64,000 bases of DNA from contig CAYRUD010000001.1 in NCBI GenBank assembly GCA_964427425.1, forward strand, positions 291,087 through 355,086, read 5' to 3'. Shown here piece after piece: positions 53,782 through 62,002 of this stretch (positions are counted from its first letter, which is position 1; every line of letters starts with the position of its first letter). Under the pieces are notes generated by a model. The model was not told the origin of the DNA and ran no database searches. It saw only the letters and a program-made list of their open reading frames with translations. Both the position numbers and the translations under genes were made by a program. The DNA is from CAYRUD01 sp964427425 (GTDB taxonomy: Bacteria > Chlamydiota > Chlamydiia > Chlamydiales > FEN-1388).

Positions 53782-53949
53782 AGATGCTTGAGATGGGCTC
53801 CATTCGGCATTACGTTCCACTCTAAACAAAGAGTCTCCCGCGAATGTATCTTATTCAGCTGCTTTATTCAAAAAAACTCCGTCACTTGATCTCGCTTTTG
53901 AGAAGCTGTAGCCTTTATGTATAACGAAGTTTCGTAAGCGAGGGGATAT

Positions 53950-54345
53950 ATGAGCTGTAGAGTAAGTTTTACACGGATTTCTGACGGATCATCCATAAAT
54001 ATGCCATGTGACGAGGCTTGGGTAGATGTTACTCTCTATGTGCTCAAACAAGAAGAGGCTTCATGGATGAGAAATGGAAGGCTTTTATCTTCTGTCTCAA
54101 ATGGAGTCAAAGAGGTCGCGCGTGAAAATATTCCCTATGCAAAAGATGTGATCTTAGAAAAAAAATTAGACGACTCAAGCAGGATAGTTGTTCGTCACAA
54201 TCAATTAAGTCGGAAAAGTCTTATCTCATTGATCCAGAACTTGCGTCAATGTACGAGCATTGATGAGCTGCGTCGTCGGATGACTAGTTCAGCTCATCGA
54301 GTTCAAGATAATCCTCTTACTCACTCTCAAGAATACCATGAATAG
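53950..54345 (+). CDS. Small unknown protein, local duplicated family (copy 2)
   Basis: A 131-residue relative of the protein at 52119: MSCRVSFTRISDGSSINMPC aligns with the first copy's MSCHVQYTRVSDNKYVNTTC, and both have a conserved Asp-Glu-Ala-Trp/Phe cluster following. It has a longer Ser/His-rich tail. GAGGGG lies about seven bases upstream of the ATG. Function unknown. Confidence 0.55.
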   Translation: MSCRVSFTRISDGSSINMPCDEAWVDVTLYVLKQEEASWMRNGRLLSSVSNGVKEVARENIPYAKDVILEKKLDDSSRIVVRHNQLSRKSLISLIQNLRQCTSIDELRRRMTSSAHRVQDNPLTHSQEYHE

Positions 54346-54438
54346 TGGGTAATGTTTATTTGTTGTTGATTGTTTAAATATTAATGAAATTAAAATATAT
54401 AGACTTCGTTCAATTTTATTAATTAACATTGGTTTTTC

Positions 54439-55206
54439 GTGACAATTAGTGTAATAGGAAATGGCGGTGTAAAAGACAAAGATCTAGCACCTCCGCTCAA
54501 ACAAGTATCTCCTTCAGGTTTTTGTGCTCGTCTTGCGAAGAATGTATCAAAATGTATCCAAAATCTTGGAATAGGGGCTTTAGCTTCAAGCATTGGGACT
54601 CCTGTCGCAAGCGGCGCTGCGTATTTAGCTGAAAAGGTGGGAGTCATCTCAAAGGTGGGCAGCTCCACGAGTAATCTGAAAGAAATTGCTGACAATATGA
54701 TTAAAATGGGGCTAAGGCTCGATGGCGACGCTATTGCCAATGCAGCATGCCCTCTTCAAGAATTTGTAACTCAATTTAATAGAGTAGTCCTCCCTGAGTT
54801 TCAGACAACAGTCTTCGCTGAAAAGGTAAAAACAGCTTGGGCGGGAGGATTTACTATTCCTATTACGGAAGAGCTTATCTTTCGAGGGCTTGTCCAAGAC
54901 GTTCTTTTAACTCGCCTTCCAAAATATATAGTTAAAAAGATCGTGCCAGGACAAGAGTCACTTCTTGACTCTACCACAGCAAAGATTATTCGAGTTGCTT
55001 TGACTTCCGCACTCTTCTCATCAGCTCATATTGTTAATATAGGAGTTTTACCAGGGTCGTATGTCAGTATGCAATTGGTTGCGACGTTCGTTATGGGAAT
55101 TTATTTGGGAGCGCTTAAAGAGTCAAAAGCGGGCCTTCTCGGATCAATAGGAGCGCACATCTCGAATAATATTATGGCTCTTATCCCAAATCTAATGCAG
55201 TGCTGA
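54439..55206 (+). CDS. Second CPBP-family protease-like protein, few membrane segments
   Basis: The CPBP active-site motifs are complete: EELIFR with Glu144, Glu145 and Arg149; FSSAH with His197; HISNN with His240 and Asn244. Unlike the family norm, the N-terminal 120 residues are largely polar or amphipathic (a Gly/Ala-rich stretch near 44-62). Clear membrane segments are limited to about 134-150 and 210-250. The start is GTG with no good ribosome-binding site, so the N-terminus is uncertain. Different from the CPBP at 34456 in sequence and topology; substrate unknown. Confidence 0.75.
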   Translation: MTISVIGNGGVKDKDLAPPLKQVSPSGFCARLAKNVSKCIQNLGIGALASSIGTPVASGAAYLAEKVGVISKVGSSTSNLKEIADNMIKMGLRLDGDAIANAACPLQEFVTQFNRVVLPEFQTTVFAEKVKTAWAGGFTIPITEELIFRGLVQDVLLTRLPKYIVKKIVPGQESLLDSTTAKIIRVALTSALFSSAHIVNIGVLPGSYVSMQLVATFVMGIYLGALKESKAGLLGSIGAHISNNIMALIPNLMQC

Positions 55207-55360
55207 GAAAATAAGAAAAAATTCATCTCTTTGAATGCAATTTTCGTTTCCTTCCTAAGCCATCTTTTATGGCCGTCAATCGCTTACAGAGAAATGCTTG
55301 AAAAAAGGTGGATCAGTTCTAGGCTTTGGATATGATAGACATTTCACCTTGGAGGATATC

Positions 55361-56266
55361 ATGAAAATAAGAGCCTGGAGTCTTCTCATCTTTGTCTGTT
55401 CTTACTCTCTTTCTCTTATCGCGAGCCAAGAGGCTGTAGATCACACTCAACAGGCTATAGTTGATATGGCCGATAAAAACGATCTTTTACAGTCTGTTAT
55501 GCAGGGCAGATTTGAATTCTTCTCTGCAAACGGGGCTTATAGTCCATTGCCAGGAGCTGCTTTTAAAAAGAATGATGATGGCTCTTTTTATTATTCATCA
55601 GGGATGAACTATGCGCCATGCAATGGAGTAATCGGAAATGATGAGAAAGAGTTGTCTGAAAAAGAGATCAAGCATGCAATTCAGTTCTTCGAAAGCCGTA
55701 AGATTCCTTTTATTTGGTGGACATCTTCCAAAAAATTAGAGAAAAAAGGCTTCCAGTTTGGCGGAATTCTTACCGGCATAGTCTTAGACATTTCTCGATA
55801 TAATCTCACATCCCAGCCATCGTCTCGAGTACAAATCCGAGAGGTAAGATCAGATAAGGATCTATGGGCATTTACTCGTGTAGCAGTCACCTCTTTTGGG
55901 ATGGATGCAAATACTATCGAGCAATTTTATGCAGTTAATGCAGCTCTTATGAATCGTGGAGAGCTCATCCACTATTTAGCCTTAATTGATGGTGTTCCAG
56001 TCGGAACTGTGACCCTATCCACTACCAAATCTTCGGCAGGCATTTGGAATTTAGGGACTCTACCAGAGTCGAGAAAAGCTGGAGTTGGCACCGCATTGGT
56101 ATCCGCAGCTTTGCTTGAAGCTAAAAAACGGCATTATAATCATGTTATGGCCATCTTAATGCCTAAAGGAATGGCGTGGGGGATATTTACAAACTTTGGC
56201 TTTCAAGAGGTTTGCCAGTTTCCATTCTATGTGTTTGGAGCCTCAGCAGAAGAACTTGAAAAGTAA
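55361..56266 (+). CDS. GNAT N-acetyltransferase with signal peptide
   Basis: The C-terminal half (about 155-290) is a GNAT domain: IREVRSDKDLWAFTRVAV, HYLALIDGVPVGTVTLS, the acetyl-CoA loop SRKAGVGTALVSAALLEAKKR, and FTNFGFQEV. A perfect GGAGG five bases before the ATG at 55361 fixes the start and makes MKIRAWSLLIFVCSYSLSLIAS a signal peptide. A frame open from 55298 adds 21 residues but has no ribosome-binding site. GNATs need acetyl-CoA, absent from the periplasm, so export implies delivery elsewhere, possibly the host. The first 130 mature residues have no recognised domain. Confidence 0.75.
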   Translation: MKIRAWSLLIFVCSYSLSLIASQEAVDHTQQAIVDMADKNDLLQSVMQGRFEFFSANGAYSPLPGAAFKKNDDGSFYYSSGMNYAPCNGVIGNDEKELSEKEIKHAIQFFESRKIPFIWWTSSKKLEKKGFQFGGILTGIVLDISRYNLTSQPSSRVQIREVRSDKDLWAFTRVAVTSFGMDANTIEQFYAVNAALMNRGELIHYLALIDGVPVGTVTLSTTKSSAGIWNLGTLPESRKAGVGTALVSAALLEAKKRHYNHVMAILMPKGMAWGIFTNFGFQEVCQFPFYVFGASAEELEK

Positions 56267-56284
56267 TCTTTGGTAAATACTGGT

Positions 56285-56527
56285 ATGAACTCAGTTATAT
56301 ATCTCTTTGGAGCCTCTTGCAGCGGAAAATCAACCCTTGGGGGAGTCCTTCAAGAGAGTCTTGGTAATGAATGGGTCTATATTGACCGTGATGATATTAT
56401 CGAGCAAAATGGCTGTACTGAAGAAGCTGCAAACAATATCTTAGAAGAGAAAATCCCTGGTGCAGGTGGACGGATTACAGCAGCAAGTGTTATTTCCAAT
56501 ATTATTCAAGCGGGCTTAAGAGAGTAG
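56285..56527 (+). pseudogene. Truncated P-loop kinase-like fragment
   Basis: About 80 residues from the ATG at 56285: SVIYLFGASCSGKSTLGGVLQ has a Walker A (GASCSGKST), then WVYIDRDDIIEQNG resembling the chloramphenicol-phosphotransferase/AAA_33 kinase start. The frame stops where such kinases have about 100 more residues, and its end overlaps the convergent caspase-like gene. It is best read as a remnant, or a very short NTPase. Only 18 bases after the GNAT stop. Confidence 0.45.
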
Positions 56528-57419
56528 TCTCTCTCAGTAAAGGAAGCTTTTTTTGCAGCTTCCTCATGTGAGGAGGAGAATCTTTAAGTTTCGCTTTATA
56601 TAATGGATTATGGTTGAAATGTTCTTTAGCTATCCTATGTGTTAAGTGTAAAACAGCGTCCCATGATGGATTTTGACGTGTGATTGCATAGAACTCTAAA
56701 GCAGTCTTAAACGATTTCGTTAATGAGCTTCCTATTCGATCGAAATGGACGCAAACAAATCCGGGTTTTGCTGCGGTCAAAAATACGTGGCCTTTTGATT
56801 TAAGGAAGAGTTGCTTGATGTTAGATCCTAAAGACTCTTTTGCGGCTATGTGAAACTTGTCTTCAAGGTAGTTAATGACAAATGGATGCCCCTGAGCTTG
56901 AAAGTGGTATGCGTATCTTAGAGGAAATACCCGCGACCCATTACAGCAATCAGTCATGACAAAAAGAAATCGAGGTTTTTTCGCCTTTAACGCTTTGATA
57001 ATAGATCTCGTAGGAAAAAGCTTCTTCTTAAAGGCACATAGCTCTGGCCATGGTGAAGCATTTTTAGGTGTTCTTGTTCCATGCCCGGCGTAATAGAAAA
57101 AGATTGTATCTCGAGGCTTAATTTTTAATGCATCAATCGCTCGAATCAGATGCTTCCTCTTAAGTTTCTTATGTTTTGAGTGAAAAGCTTTTCGAACTTT
57201 GCAGCCACCTGTTCTCATAAGTGCAAATAAGTTTTCACAGAATATTTCATCGTGAATGAGGGATTCTCTGCAATTTGGCTCACTATCAGTAATTAATATC
57301 GTATGAATAATAGGTCTGCTTGTCGGTTCATTTGCTGAAAGGAAAAAATTAAAGAAGAGAATGGATGCTTGCGAGCATAACATTAAAGCAAGCGAAGATA
57401 GATATTTGTTTCTGAACAT
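56502..57419 (-). CDS. Exported caspase-like (peptidase C14) protein
   Basis: Clan CD cysteine protease of the caspase/metacaspase type. The catalytic His is His113 in FFYYAGHGTR. The catalytic Cys is Cys159 in FVMTDCCNGSR, matching the metacaspase DCCxSG/DxCxS pattern. An N-terminal signal peptide is seen (SLALMLCSQASILFFNFFLSA, cut near residue 29). The C-terminal half (KGHVFLTAAKPGFVCVHFDRIGSSLTKSFKTAL) continues the fold. Length 305. Basic residues dominate (many Lys/Arg). Self-activation or calcium dependence cannot be judged. Unusual in being exported; target substrates unknown. Confidence 0.82.
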   Translation of the reverse strand: MFRNKYLSSLALMLCSQASILFFNFFLSANEPTSRPIIHTILITDSEPNCRESLIHDEIFCENLFALMRTGGCKVRKAFHSKHKKLKRKHLIRAIDALKIKPRDTIFFYYAGHGTRTPKNASPWPELCAFKKKLFPTRSIIKALKAKKPRFLFVMTDCCNGSRVFPLRYAYHFQAQGHPFVINYLEDKFHIAAKESLGSNIKQLFLKSKGHVFLTAAKPGFVCVHFDRIGSSLTKSFKTALEFYAITRQNPSWDAVLHLTHRIAKEHFNHNPLYKAKLKDSPPHMRKLQKKLPLLRETTLLSPLE

Positions 57420-57503
57420 AATTTCCTCTTATTTTGTGTAATAAGAGTGAATTATTTAATTAAAGACATTATTAATTTTTTGTTTTTTAAATATATAATC
57501 CAA

Positions 57504-57525
57504 CTCGCTCTTTTAGAAGAGCGAG
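57504..57525. terminator. Nine-base hairpin between the caspase-like and DDAH-like genes
   Basis: CTCGCTCTT-TTAG-AAGAGCGAG, a perfect nine-base stem; no clean T-run follows on either strand, so it is only a possible terminator for the DDAH-like transcript's upstream neighbour. Confidence 0.35.
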
Positions 57526-57564
57526 CAGGATATTTCTTAGAAGAGTAGTATCTGTCGCCTCTCT

Positions 57565-58464
57565 TTAGTTAAATAGTAGGGTCCCACATGTTAAAGCACC
57601 GTCTGCCTTGATAAGCTCAGACATATGAAGCTTAACCATGTGTATATTTCTTTTCTCACATAGTTCTTCTAAGATTTGTTCACTTTGAGGAAACCCATCC
57701 TGTATAAATAATGTCGCCTCAACTCTTAAGACATTTGACGCAATCTCATCAGGAACAGTTACAAATTCGTATCTAGAGTTAGTAAGTCGATTGATCGTGT
57801 TTTGAACTGCATTTCCTGCAGGGGTATCAGATATGATAAGAGTTCTTTCATCAAATAGAGTTAGGATAGATTTGAGGTGCAGGCTTTTTATGACTGGAAT
57901 TCCGATAACTTCAACCTTTCCTTTGAAAATTTTTTGAAGTTCACGAAGTGCATGATCATTTGTTCTATGCGATAACCCAACAAAAAGGTGTTTTCCAGTA
58001 TAGAGAATATCTCCTCCATCCATTGTCGAAGGCTCTTTAAGGCGGATGATTGTAAGGCCTAATTTCTTTAAAGTGTCCTCTACGATTACTTCTTCTCCAC
58101 GTCTTTCTTTAGCGCCCATTCTGCTGATGATTGCTGTATCACCAACAATCAAGGCTGTATCTTCGATGAAGTTGCAATCCGGATGATGTGGATCAGATGG
58201 AAGCCGTATGACATGAGGTACAATTTTTTCTAACTCGTTTACATAGTGCTCGTGCTGCTGCTTAGCAAGTTTAATATTAATCGGAACTGAAGGCGGGTTT
58301 AATTTTAAACTTTCTTCAAAAGAGTCAGGTAACTCTCTTACAAGTGCGTATTGGTAGTGAAAAAAGCCATTGTCTGTTGAAGCCTCATGTCCAAAGCAGC
58401 ATGCTGTTACGAGCGTAAAAATGCCTGTGAAATAGAATCGGCATATTCGTATCAGGTTTTGCAT
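57565..58464 (-). CDS. Exported dimethylarginine dimethylaminohydrolase (DDAH)-like enzyme
   Basis: DDAH hydrolyses asymmetric dimethylarginine to citrulline and dimethylamine. The protein resembles animal DDAH along its length: HYQYALVRELPDS, RLPSDPHHPDCNFIEDTALI, ISRMGAKERR, MDGGDILYTG, FVGLSHRTN, SLHLKS, FVTVPDEIASN and MSELIKADGALTCGTLL. Catalytic residues are seen as His196 (SLHLKS) and Cys293 (LTCG), with Glu101/Asp102 in FIED. The N-terminus (IRICRFYFTGIFTLVTACCFGHEA) is a signal peptide, and VTAC is a possible lipobox. An extracytosolic arginine-derivative hydrolase next to other exported enzymes is suggestive of host manipulation. Confidence 0.88.
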   Translation of the reverse strand: MQNLIRICRFYFTGIFTLVTACCFGHEASTDNGFFHYQYALVRELPDSFEESLKLNPPSVPINIKLAKQQHEHYVNELEKIVPHVIRLPSDPHHPDCNFIEDTALIVGDTAIISRMGAKERRGEEVIVEDTLKKLGLTIIRLKEPSTMDGGDILYTGKHLFVGLSHRTNDHALRELQKIFKGKVEVIGIPVIKSLHLKSILTLFDERTLIISDTPAGNAVQNTINRLTNSRYEFVTVPDEIASNVLRVEATLFIQDGFPQSEQILEELCEKRNIHMVKLHMSELIKADGALTCGTLLFN

Positions 58465-58675
58465 TTAATTTTCCTCTCAATGGGGTTTTGAACTCCAGGG
58501 ATTTGCAGGGGAATTTCAGATGAGAGCGTATAAGTTTTTTGAACAAAATGAGCAAGAGAGAATGGTTCGATTTTGATAATGAAATAAAAGCTTAGGGGAG
58601 GGAGAGGCTAGGATTTTATTCTGAGAAGACATGAAAACAATTGGGCCGAAGATTGTCCCTCAGCCCATATGTTCG

Positions 58676-60250
58676 TTAATTTTTGGCGCGAATCAATTCT
58701 GCTCCGACCGTATAGTGATCGGATTGATTTAATATGTTTGGAAGAGGTGTATTTGTATCTGCTTTTCCTTCTTTAAAGCCGACAGTGGTTGTGCCTATTT
58801 GGAAATGACCTCCTCTATGAGGGCTTAAAGTGATGACATAGTCTTCTTCATCAATTGCAAACCTTCCAGCCTTTCCGTGCTGAACAGTTACCATTCTTTT
58901 CTTGATGGTTGTAGGACCTACATTGGTAGCGATGAGGCCATTCTCGTCTAATACTTTTTTAAACTGTTCTACATCGTCTTTTGACTTTGTATTAGCATCC
59001 ATCCCAATTATAATTTGAAGGTCTGGATAGATTATCTTAAGCTCATAGAATTTCTTCATGAGAAGCTTAATTTGCAAACGTCCGTCTTCTGGCTGGGTTG
59101 AGTGCCCGTGACATGAAGCGAGAATGAACTTTTGACCTGTCTCTTTGAGGGTTGCCAAGACAGCATTTATGCACCCTTCATCAAATTTTTCATACTCATC
59201 TAGGGAGATCATTGCATAATCGGGCTCCCATAGATCAGATCGCATGAAAACAAAGGCGCCATCATTTGGATTTTGCTTGTCAACAGGTAGGAAGAATCTG
59301 TCATCTGTTAATTTGCGAGCAAAGAGAGCGTCACTTTCTTGGGTGAATACGACGCCAGAGTCTGCCTCTATGAACTTTTCTCGAAATGCATTCGCTCGGG
59401 ACTCTGAGTTGCCGAGTGTTTTCACAAATAGATCTTTTACTCTGTTGATTTCCTCGATAAGACCTGGTTTTTGTGAGAGGAGGTGAAGGTTTAACGCATG
59501 ATACATCCAGAAAAAGAATGTCTGCCCTGCAGGCGAGCTGAATGCCTCGATGTCTTGATTGCTCGCTCCTTTTCCAAAAAAGCTTTCCAAGTAATTTGGC
59601 TTTAATTTTTCTAGTGACTTACGGACTTTTTCTTTCGGTGTAGCTAAGTCGAATGTCTCTTTTGTAAAGACGGCATCAAGTAAGTTTTTCTTCAGCTCAA
59701 ATCCATTTTGGCCTTCGAGTGTTCTTGCTGAGCTTAAAAGAGGGAGGTCAAATGATTTTCCTTCTTGAGAGGCCTTTTGCTTTAAGAAGAGATCTAAGCC
59801 TAATAGATCTGATGGATTGTTTCTTAAGAAATGAAATATTTTCTGATCTTTATATTTCTCTACGAAATGCAAGATATTATCTAGCTCTTGCTTCGTAAAA
59901 CCTGATTCTTGAAGTTCGATTTGCTTCTTTTCGATCTCTTGAATGAGCTCTTGTGTCACTACTTCAGATAATGTTGGGCCATACTCTCTTTCAAGTCTTG
60001 TAGCTTCACTCACTCGAAATTCTCGGTACGCTTTGATCTCTTCCTCATTGGCATGCATATTGCCCATGAGGTTTTTAATTTGTGAATCAGTCAAGTTTTT
60101 GGAAAGCGCTTCCTTAGAAACAACTAATTCAAAAACTTTCTCGCGCGTTGGGTTTATTTCGTTGCCATAGTCGCCTTCAAATTCAAAGGGATCGTTGAAA
60201 ATACCTAAGATATTTGAAGTGTGGACCAACAGGCAGAGTGGAAGAAGCAT
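58676..60250 (-). CDS. Exported endonuclease/exonuclease/phosphatase-fold protein
   Basis: The C-terminal part (about 295-520) is an EEP domain (DNase I / inositol phosphatase / sphingomyelinase fold). Its metal-binding Glu is Glu305 in VFTQESD. ILASCHGHST has His381 and His383, IIIGMDANTKS has Asp418 and Asn420, and the closing SDHYTV has Asp511 and His512. The first 290 residues are helical and unassigned. A short signal-like hydrophobic start is seen (LLPLCLLVHTSNILG). The enzyme may act on nucleic acid or on phosphoinositide/lipid; not resolvable here. It is preceded by a 260-base divergent promoter region shared with the collagen-like gene. Confidence 0.8.
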   Translation of the reverse strand: MLLPLCLLVHTSNILGIFNDPFEFEGDYGNEINPTREKVFELVVSKEALSKNLTDSQIKNLMGNMHANEEEIKAYREFRVSEATRLEREYGPTLSEVVTQELIQEIEKKQIELQESGFTKQELDNILHFVEKYKDQKIFHFLRNNPSDLLGLDLFLKQKASQEGKSFDLPLLSSARTLEGQNGFELKKNLLDAVFTKETFDLATPKEKVRKSLEKLKPNYLESFFGKGASNQDIEAFSSPAGQTFFFWMYHALNLHLLSQKPGLIEEINRVKDLFVKTLGNSESRANAFREKFIEADSGVVFTQESDALFARKLTDDRFFLPVDKQNPNDGAFVFMRSDLWEPDYAMISLDEYEKFDEGCINAVLATLKETGQKFILASCHGHSTQPEDGRLQIKLLMKKFYELKIIYPDLQIIIGMDANTKSKDDVEQFKKVLDENGLIATNVGPTTIKKRMVTVQHGKAGRFAIDEEDYVITLSPHRGGHFQIGTTTVGFKEGKADTNTPLPNILNQSDHYTVGAELIRAKN

Positions 60251-60510
60251 AAATTCCTCGATAATATATTATTTTTGGACCAGAGATTCATTTAATTAAA
60301 AGATTATACATAAATATTACTTTGATGATTAGTTTTTTCTTCTTCTTATTTAATTTTAATATTGTTTTCTTGCCGTGAGAAATTACCAATTTTAGATTAA
60401 GGCTTTTTATTTACAGGTGTGCTGTCAAACAAATTTTTTGACCTGAATTATGCGCTTGTGTATGGAATTTGACCCAAAAAGCGTTTCTAAATCCTGTAGA
60501 CTAAGGTTAG

Positions 60511-61584
60511 ATGATTTCGATGTCGCGGTATATATCCCTCCTCGTTGTAGTGTCTGTCCTTAACTTAGGTATAAGTGCAGGATATTCTTTTGAGTTTCCT
60601 CAAGAGCAGTTTATGAAGTATTTTTCTTCGCAAAAGCCAAATATCCATCCTCCACGTCAATGTGGTGGTAAAGGCCCCGGTGCTACGGGAGCTACAGGAG
60701 CTACAGGTGTAACAGGAGGTATTGGCCCAACCGGTTCTACTGGCTCTACCGGTCCTACAGGTCCAACCGGAGCAATGGGTGTTACAGGAGCTGTTGGCCC
60801 TACCGGACCCACGGGTTCACAGGGGTCTACAGGAGAGATCGGGCCGATGGGCCCAAAAGGCGACACAGGTCCCACGGGTCTAACCGGAGCTTTGGGCCCA
60901 ACAGGTCCTACAGGGACTACTGGTGTCACAGGAGCTACAGGCCCAACAGGTCCTACAGGTTCAAAAGGGGCTACAGGAGCTACTGGCTCAAGAGGGATTA
61001 CGGGTGCTACAGGAAACATCGGTCCTACAGGCGCAACAGGAGATGCAGGTTCAACAGGAGCTACAGGAACTACTGGTGTCACAGGAGCCACTGGCGTAAC
61101 AGGAGGTATTGGCCCAACTGGCCCAACCGGCGCGACTGGAGATATTGGTCCAACTGGGCCGGCAGGACCTTCAATTACTCCTGCACATGCATCGTTTTAT
61201 ACAACGTCAGGTGCGTCCATAGCAAATGGATCAGCGATTCCTTTTCAACATACATCAATAAATCATGGTGGACATGTAACTAGTAATAATGCAGGAACTT
61301 TTACCATTAATTCGAGTGGTTCATACTTTGTTTCCTATGGGGTAAGCGCTAACATCGATAATGCTCGGATTGCTTTAAGGAAGGGTTCTTCAAAAATTGT
61401 CCCTGGCTCATTTTACATATCGAGATATGCTCAACAAATAACTACGTTTTCAATTGTAACAGATTTCGAAGCTAATGATACGGTCTCTTTAGTGAATAAC
61501 GGAGGCTCTAATTTTTCTTTATCATCTCCTGCATCAGGTCAAGGATCTGTTACAGCGTTTATTATTTTTATTAAATTGGAATGA
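60511..61584 (+). CDS. Secreted collagen-like protein with BclA-type C-terminal domain
   Basis: Signal peptide (ISLLVVVSVLNLGISAGYS), then about 170 residues of near-perfect Gly-X-Thr/Gly-Pro-Thr triplets (about 52-222). This composition (GATGATGPTGPTG) is like Bacillus BclA and mimivirus collagen-like proteins. The C-terminal about 130 residues (SFYTTSGASIANGSAIPFQHTS ... SVTAFIIFIKLE) match the BclA C-terminal jelly-roll (TNF/C1q-like) that trimerises. It probably forms a trimeric surface stalk. A Cys at residue 51 before the repeat could anchor or cross-link chains. The repeats are Thr-rich, which in BclA are O-glycosylated. Confidence 0.88.
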   Translation: MISMSRYISLLVVVSVLNLGISAGYSFEFPQEQFMKYFSSQKPNIHPPRQCGGKGPGATGATGATGVTGGIGPTGSTGSTGPTGPTGAMGVTGAVGPTGPTGSQGSTGEIGPMGPKGDTGPTGLTGALGPTGPTGTTGVTGATGPTGPTGSKGATGATGSRGITGATGNIGPTGATGDAGSTGATGTTGVTGATGVTGGIGPTGPTGATGDIGPTGPAGPSITPAHASFYTTSGASIANGSAIPFQHTSINHGGHVTSNNAGTFTINSSGSYFVSYGVSANIDNARIALRKGSSKIVPGSFYISRYAQQITTFSIVTDFEANDTVSLVNNGGSNFSLSSPASGQGSVTAFIIFIKLE

Positions 61585-62002
61585 ATACCATGTGAGTAAT
61601 GGTCGAGGTAGGTTCATAAATCTCCTGCATTTGAGAAATCGAAGAATGCTCAACAGGGATATTTTTTCCTCTCCAATTAGGAAATTGATTCTAAGCAATA
61701 GTGGATTCATTTTGATCTGAATTTCATTTTGGTGTATCCGTCTTTCTTTAAATAATTTCTAGTATACATAGGTGTTGTAGAGCTGTGAGAATCTGATCAC
61801 CTCTAACTCTTAGGCTCTTCATGGACATGTTTATATATTAGAAGTGCTGTGCTACTTAAAAAAATAAAGTGGATTACATGAGCTATTGGCGGTAGTTCTT
61901 CTTCTTAGCGATATGAGGAGGATTAAAGGGTAAATAGCTGACCATTCTCTGTTTTTTGGAAAATCTATTATAAGTTCTTTGGTCGGTCAATGGAGAGATG
62001 AA
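61585..62002. other. Gene-free 418-base spacer
   Basis: AT-rich with no credible ORF, hairpin or tRNA. It probably contains the promoter of the following gene; nothing else is seen. Confidence 0.5.

Noticed and set aside
60657..61091. Minus-strand Pro-Val-Ala-rich frame opposite the first collagen
   Set aside because: Same antisense repeat effect; the plus-strand gene has a signal peptide and a real C-terminal domain.
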